From the NCBI RefSeq assembly GCF_963664915.1, contig NZ_OY761810.1, forward strand, positions 372,001-436,000: a DNA stretch of 64,000 nt. Reading direction: 5' to 3'. Of the stretch, positions 62,272-64,000 are shown in pieces. The stretch comes from an uncultured Caproiciproducens sp. (GTDB lineage: Bacteria > Bacillota > Clostridia > Oscillospirales > Acutalibacteraceae). A program made the position numbers and the translations under genes. The notes beneath the pieces were generated by a model. That model saw only the letters and a program-made list of their open reading frames with translations. It did not search any database and was not told the DNA's origin. Numbering within the stretch: position 1 is the stretch's first letter; each line of letters begins with the position of its first letter.

Positions 62272-63284
62272 GCTGCCGCCTCATGCGACAGCTTAATGAA
62301 TTGATTCAGCTGCTCCATTGCTTTGCCGCTGTCTATGGTTTCTTCCGCCAGCCTTACGCAATCGCGCAGCGTGAGGTCATTATTGGCCATGTATAAGCAT
62401 ACTGCGGAGTTCAGCAGAACAACATCACGCTTAGCACCTTTTTTACCTGATAAAATATCCCATGCGATTTTTGCATTCTCCTGCGGATCACCGCCTACCA
62501 AATCTTCCGGCATGCATTTTTGAAAGCCGAGCTGAACGGGATCCAGAAAGAAGCTGTTAAGCTTTCCGTCATTCACTTCGCACACAGTGGAAGAACCGCA
62601 AAGTGAAATTTCATCCAGCCCGTCATGCCCGTGGACGACCATCGCCCGTTTTACGCCGAGGTTTGCAAGCACTCTGGCAAGCGGTTCCACCAAAGCTTCA
62701 TCGTACACGCCGAGAAGCTGTAAATTCGCGCCCGCCGGATTGGCCAGAGGGCCTAGAATATTAAAAATGGTGCGCACTCCCAGTTCCCGCCTGACAGGCG
62801 CCGCATATTTCATGGAAGCGTGATAGGTCTGCGCAAACATAAAGCAGAGCCCGATTTTCTTTAAAATGTGCGCACTTTGCTCCGCCGTCAGATCAATTTT
62901 GACCCCCAATGCATCCAATAAATCTGCGCTGCCGCATTTGCTTGAAACGCTGCGGTTGCCGTGTTTTGCGACGGGTACGCCCGCCGCAGAAACAACAATG
63001 GCTGAGATCGTTGAGATATTAAAGGTGTAGGCTTCGTCTCCGCCGGTTCCGACGATGTCGAGCACATCGGTTTCGGGGACTAATTTTGTACAATGATCCC
63101 GCATAGCAACGGCGCTGGCGGTGATTTCATCAATGCTTTCCCCCTTCATGCGAAGGGCGGTGAGGTAGGAACTGATTTGCGCATTGGTCGCTTTCCCCTC
63201 CATGATTTCGTTCATCACCTCATTTGCCGTTGCAAAAGACAGGCTTTCTTTGTTTAATAAACGATAGATTGCATTTGTAATCAT
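62268..63284 (-). CDS. trpD: Anthranilate phosphoribosyltransferase
   Basis: A 338-residue enzyme (EC 2.4.2.18) with the PRPP-binding DIVGTGGDEAYTFNISTISA near 79-98, the KHGNRSVSSKCGSADLLDAL anthranilate/PRPP region near 106, and PLANPAGANLQLLGVYDE. Overlaps trpG by 4 bases and trpC by 4, so translation is coupled along the operon. Confidence 0.98.
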   Translation of the reverse strand: MITNAIYRLLNKESLSFATANEVMNEIMEGKATNAQISSYLTALRMKGESIDEITASAVAMRDHCTKLVPETDVLDIVGTGGDEAYTFNISTISAIVVSAAGVPVAKHGNRSVSSKCGSADLLDALGVKIDLTAEQSAHILKKIGLCFMFAQTYHASMKYAAPVRRELGVRTIFNILGPLANPAGANLQLLGVYDEALVEPLARVLANLGVKRAMVVHGHDGLDEISLCGSSTVCEVNDGKLNSFFLDPVQLGFQKCMPEDLVGGDPQENAKIAWDILSGKKGAKRDVVLLNSAVCLYMANNDLTLRDCVRLAEETIDSGKAMEQLNQFIKLSHEAAA

Positions 63285-63862
63285 AATTCAGTTCCTCCAA
63301 TAGCTAAAAAATTTTGTATGATGGTTGCGCCCTGCGGCGTTAAAATTGATTCGGGATGAAACTGCAAACCGTAAATTTCGTAATCCCGGTGCTTCACTGC
63401 CATCACTTCCTGCTGACCGTCCTCGGCAATTACCAAAAGTTCATCGGGCAACGACGTGCGCTCTGCGATTAAGGAATGATACCGTGCCGCTTGAATGATA
63501 GGGGCCAAGCCCTTAAAAACAGGACTTCCGTTTGCGATGTGAATGCTGCTCTGTTTGCCGTGCATGAGTTCTTTTGCGTGGACAATCCTGCCGCCAAACA
63601 CCTCGCAGATTGCCTGATGGCCAAGGCAAACCCCTAAGACAGGCACAATGCCTTTCATTTTCATGACGAGTTCTTCGCAGATACCGGCTGATTTCGGAAA
63701 GCCGGGACCGGGCGACAGAACGATATGGGACGGGTGAAGCGCTGTGATTTCTTTCAACGTCAGTTCATCATTTCGGGCCACACGAATATCTTCGCGGATA
63801 CCTCCGATAAGCTGAACAAGATTGTAAGAAAAGCTGTCGTAATTATCAATTAACAGTACCAT
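63281..63862 (-). CDS. trpG: Anthranilate synthase glutamine amidotransferase
   Basis: A 193-residue class I glutamine amidotransferase: LIDNYDSFSYNLVQL at the start, LSPGPGFP oxyanion region, catalytic Cys in VLGVCLGHQAIC near 79, and the His/Glu pair in LQFHPESILT near 168. It supplies ammonia to TrpE. It may also serve 4-amino-4-deoxychorismate synthase, as in other Firmicutes. Confidence 0.97.
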   Translation of the reverse strand: MVLLIDNYDSFSYNLVQLIGGIREDIRVARNDELTLKEITALHPSHIVLSPGPGFPKSAGICEELVMKMKGIVPVLGVCLGHQAICEVFGGRIVHAKELMHGKQSSIHIANGSPVFKGLAPIIQAARYHSLIAERTSLPDELLVIAEDGQQEVMAVKHRDYEIYGLQFHPESILTPQGATIIQNFLAIGGTEL

Positions 63863-64000
63863 TATTGATTCACCTCGCTCGCTGTTTGTATTGCCTGAAT
63901 GACCGCCATTGCTTTATTGGCGGATTCTTCATATTCGTTTTCCGGGACGCTGTCCGCCACAATACCGGCACCCGCCTGAACAAACACCTTATCATCTTTT
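63862..64000 (-). CDS. trpE: Anthranilate synthase component I, C-terminal fragment
   Basis: The last 45 codons of trpE, cut by the right edge. The frame reads DDKVFVQAGAGIVADSVPEN then EYEESANKAMAVIQAIQTAS, the standard C-terminus of chorismate-utilising TrpE with the AGAGIV substrate loop. The TAA overlaps the trpG ATG by one base (TAATG). Confidence 0.95.
   Translation of the reverse strand, partial: KDDKVFVQAGAGIVADSVPENEYEESANKAMAVIQAIQTASEVNQ

Noticed and set aside
1-64000. CRISPR array, rRNA, tRNA, prophage or riboswitch
   Set aside because: No regularly spaced repeats, no rRNA or tRNA-like segments, no phage structural genes and no conserved riboswitch core were found on reading both strands by eye; a covariance-model scan would be needed to be sure for RNAs.

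Overview
The window reads as one stretch of the chromosome of an anaerobic, fermentative Clostridia-type Firmicute. The evidence is strong AGGAGG-type ribosome sites throughout, sigma-A promoters of TTGACA/17 bp/TATAAT type, LacI, PucR, GntR, TetR and OmpR regulators, lipoprotein-type solute binders, and a lactate racemase/lactate dehydrogenase-Etf/acyl-CoA dehydrogenase operon like those of lactate-consuming butyrate or caproate producers. A relative of Caproiciproducens or another Oscillospiraceae member is my inference, not something the sequence proves. No rRNA, tRNA, CRISPR array or phage block was seen.

Layout. 1-4.9 kb (minus strand): uronate catabolism (kduD, kduI) with a TRAP transporter (dctP, dctQ, dctM running off the left edge) and a LacI regulator; two copies of one 27-bp operator tie them together. 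4.96-11.1 kb: the 3' stump of a fumarate-reductase-type flavoprotein, a PucR-type regulator, and a divergent cassette of a 2,4-dienoyl-CoA-reductase-like flavoenzyme, two sister short-chain dehydrogenases and a small membrane protein, whose substrate is unknown. 11.3-17.6 kb: an efflux operon (ABC ATPase, FtsX-like permease, membrane-fusion lipoprotein, TetR repressor, TolC-like exported protein) with a clear promoter and operator. 17.7-24.7 kb: amino-acid salvage (D-aminoacylase-like, Na+/solute symporter, M20/YgeY-like hydrolase, diaminopropionate ammonia-lyase, RidA) opposite a DauR/YheO-like regulator. 24.75-24.9 kb: a MITE-like element. 25-30.9 kb: a ugp-like glycerophosphodiester ABC uptake operon with phosphodiesterase and a TIM-barrel isomerase. 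31.2-39.9 kb: lactate permease, lactate racemase, FAD-linked lactate dehydrogenase, EtfB, EtfA, acyl-CoA dehydrogenase and a FadR/GntR regulator.

40-49.5 kb is a patchwork of small accessory genes (VOC protein, alpha/beta hydrolase, aminoglycoside adenylyltransferase stump, AAA ATPase, GrpB, serine hydrolase) plus two two-component systems. One is intact. The other has been broken by a deletion that fuses half a histidine kinase to the back two thirds of an ABC permease. 49.6-57 kb holds a heterodimeric ABC exporter followed by a complete MacA/MacB-type efflux set. 57.2-58.9 kb holds an unrecognised protein, a decayed TetR-like gene and an IS256-type transposase scrap. 58.9-64 kb is the trp operon (trpE-G-D-C-F-B-A, minus strand), with trpE cut by the right edge.

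Most of the window is made of compact operons with overlapping or closely spaced genes, each next to its own regulator. Decay (five or six gene remnants) is concentrated at operon borders.
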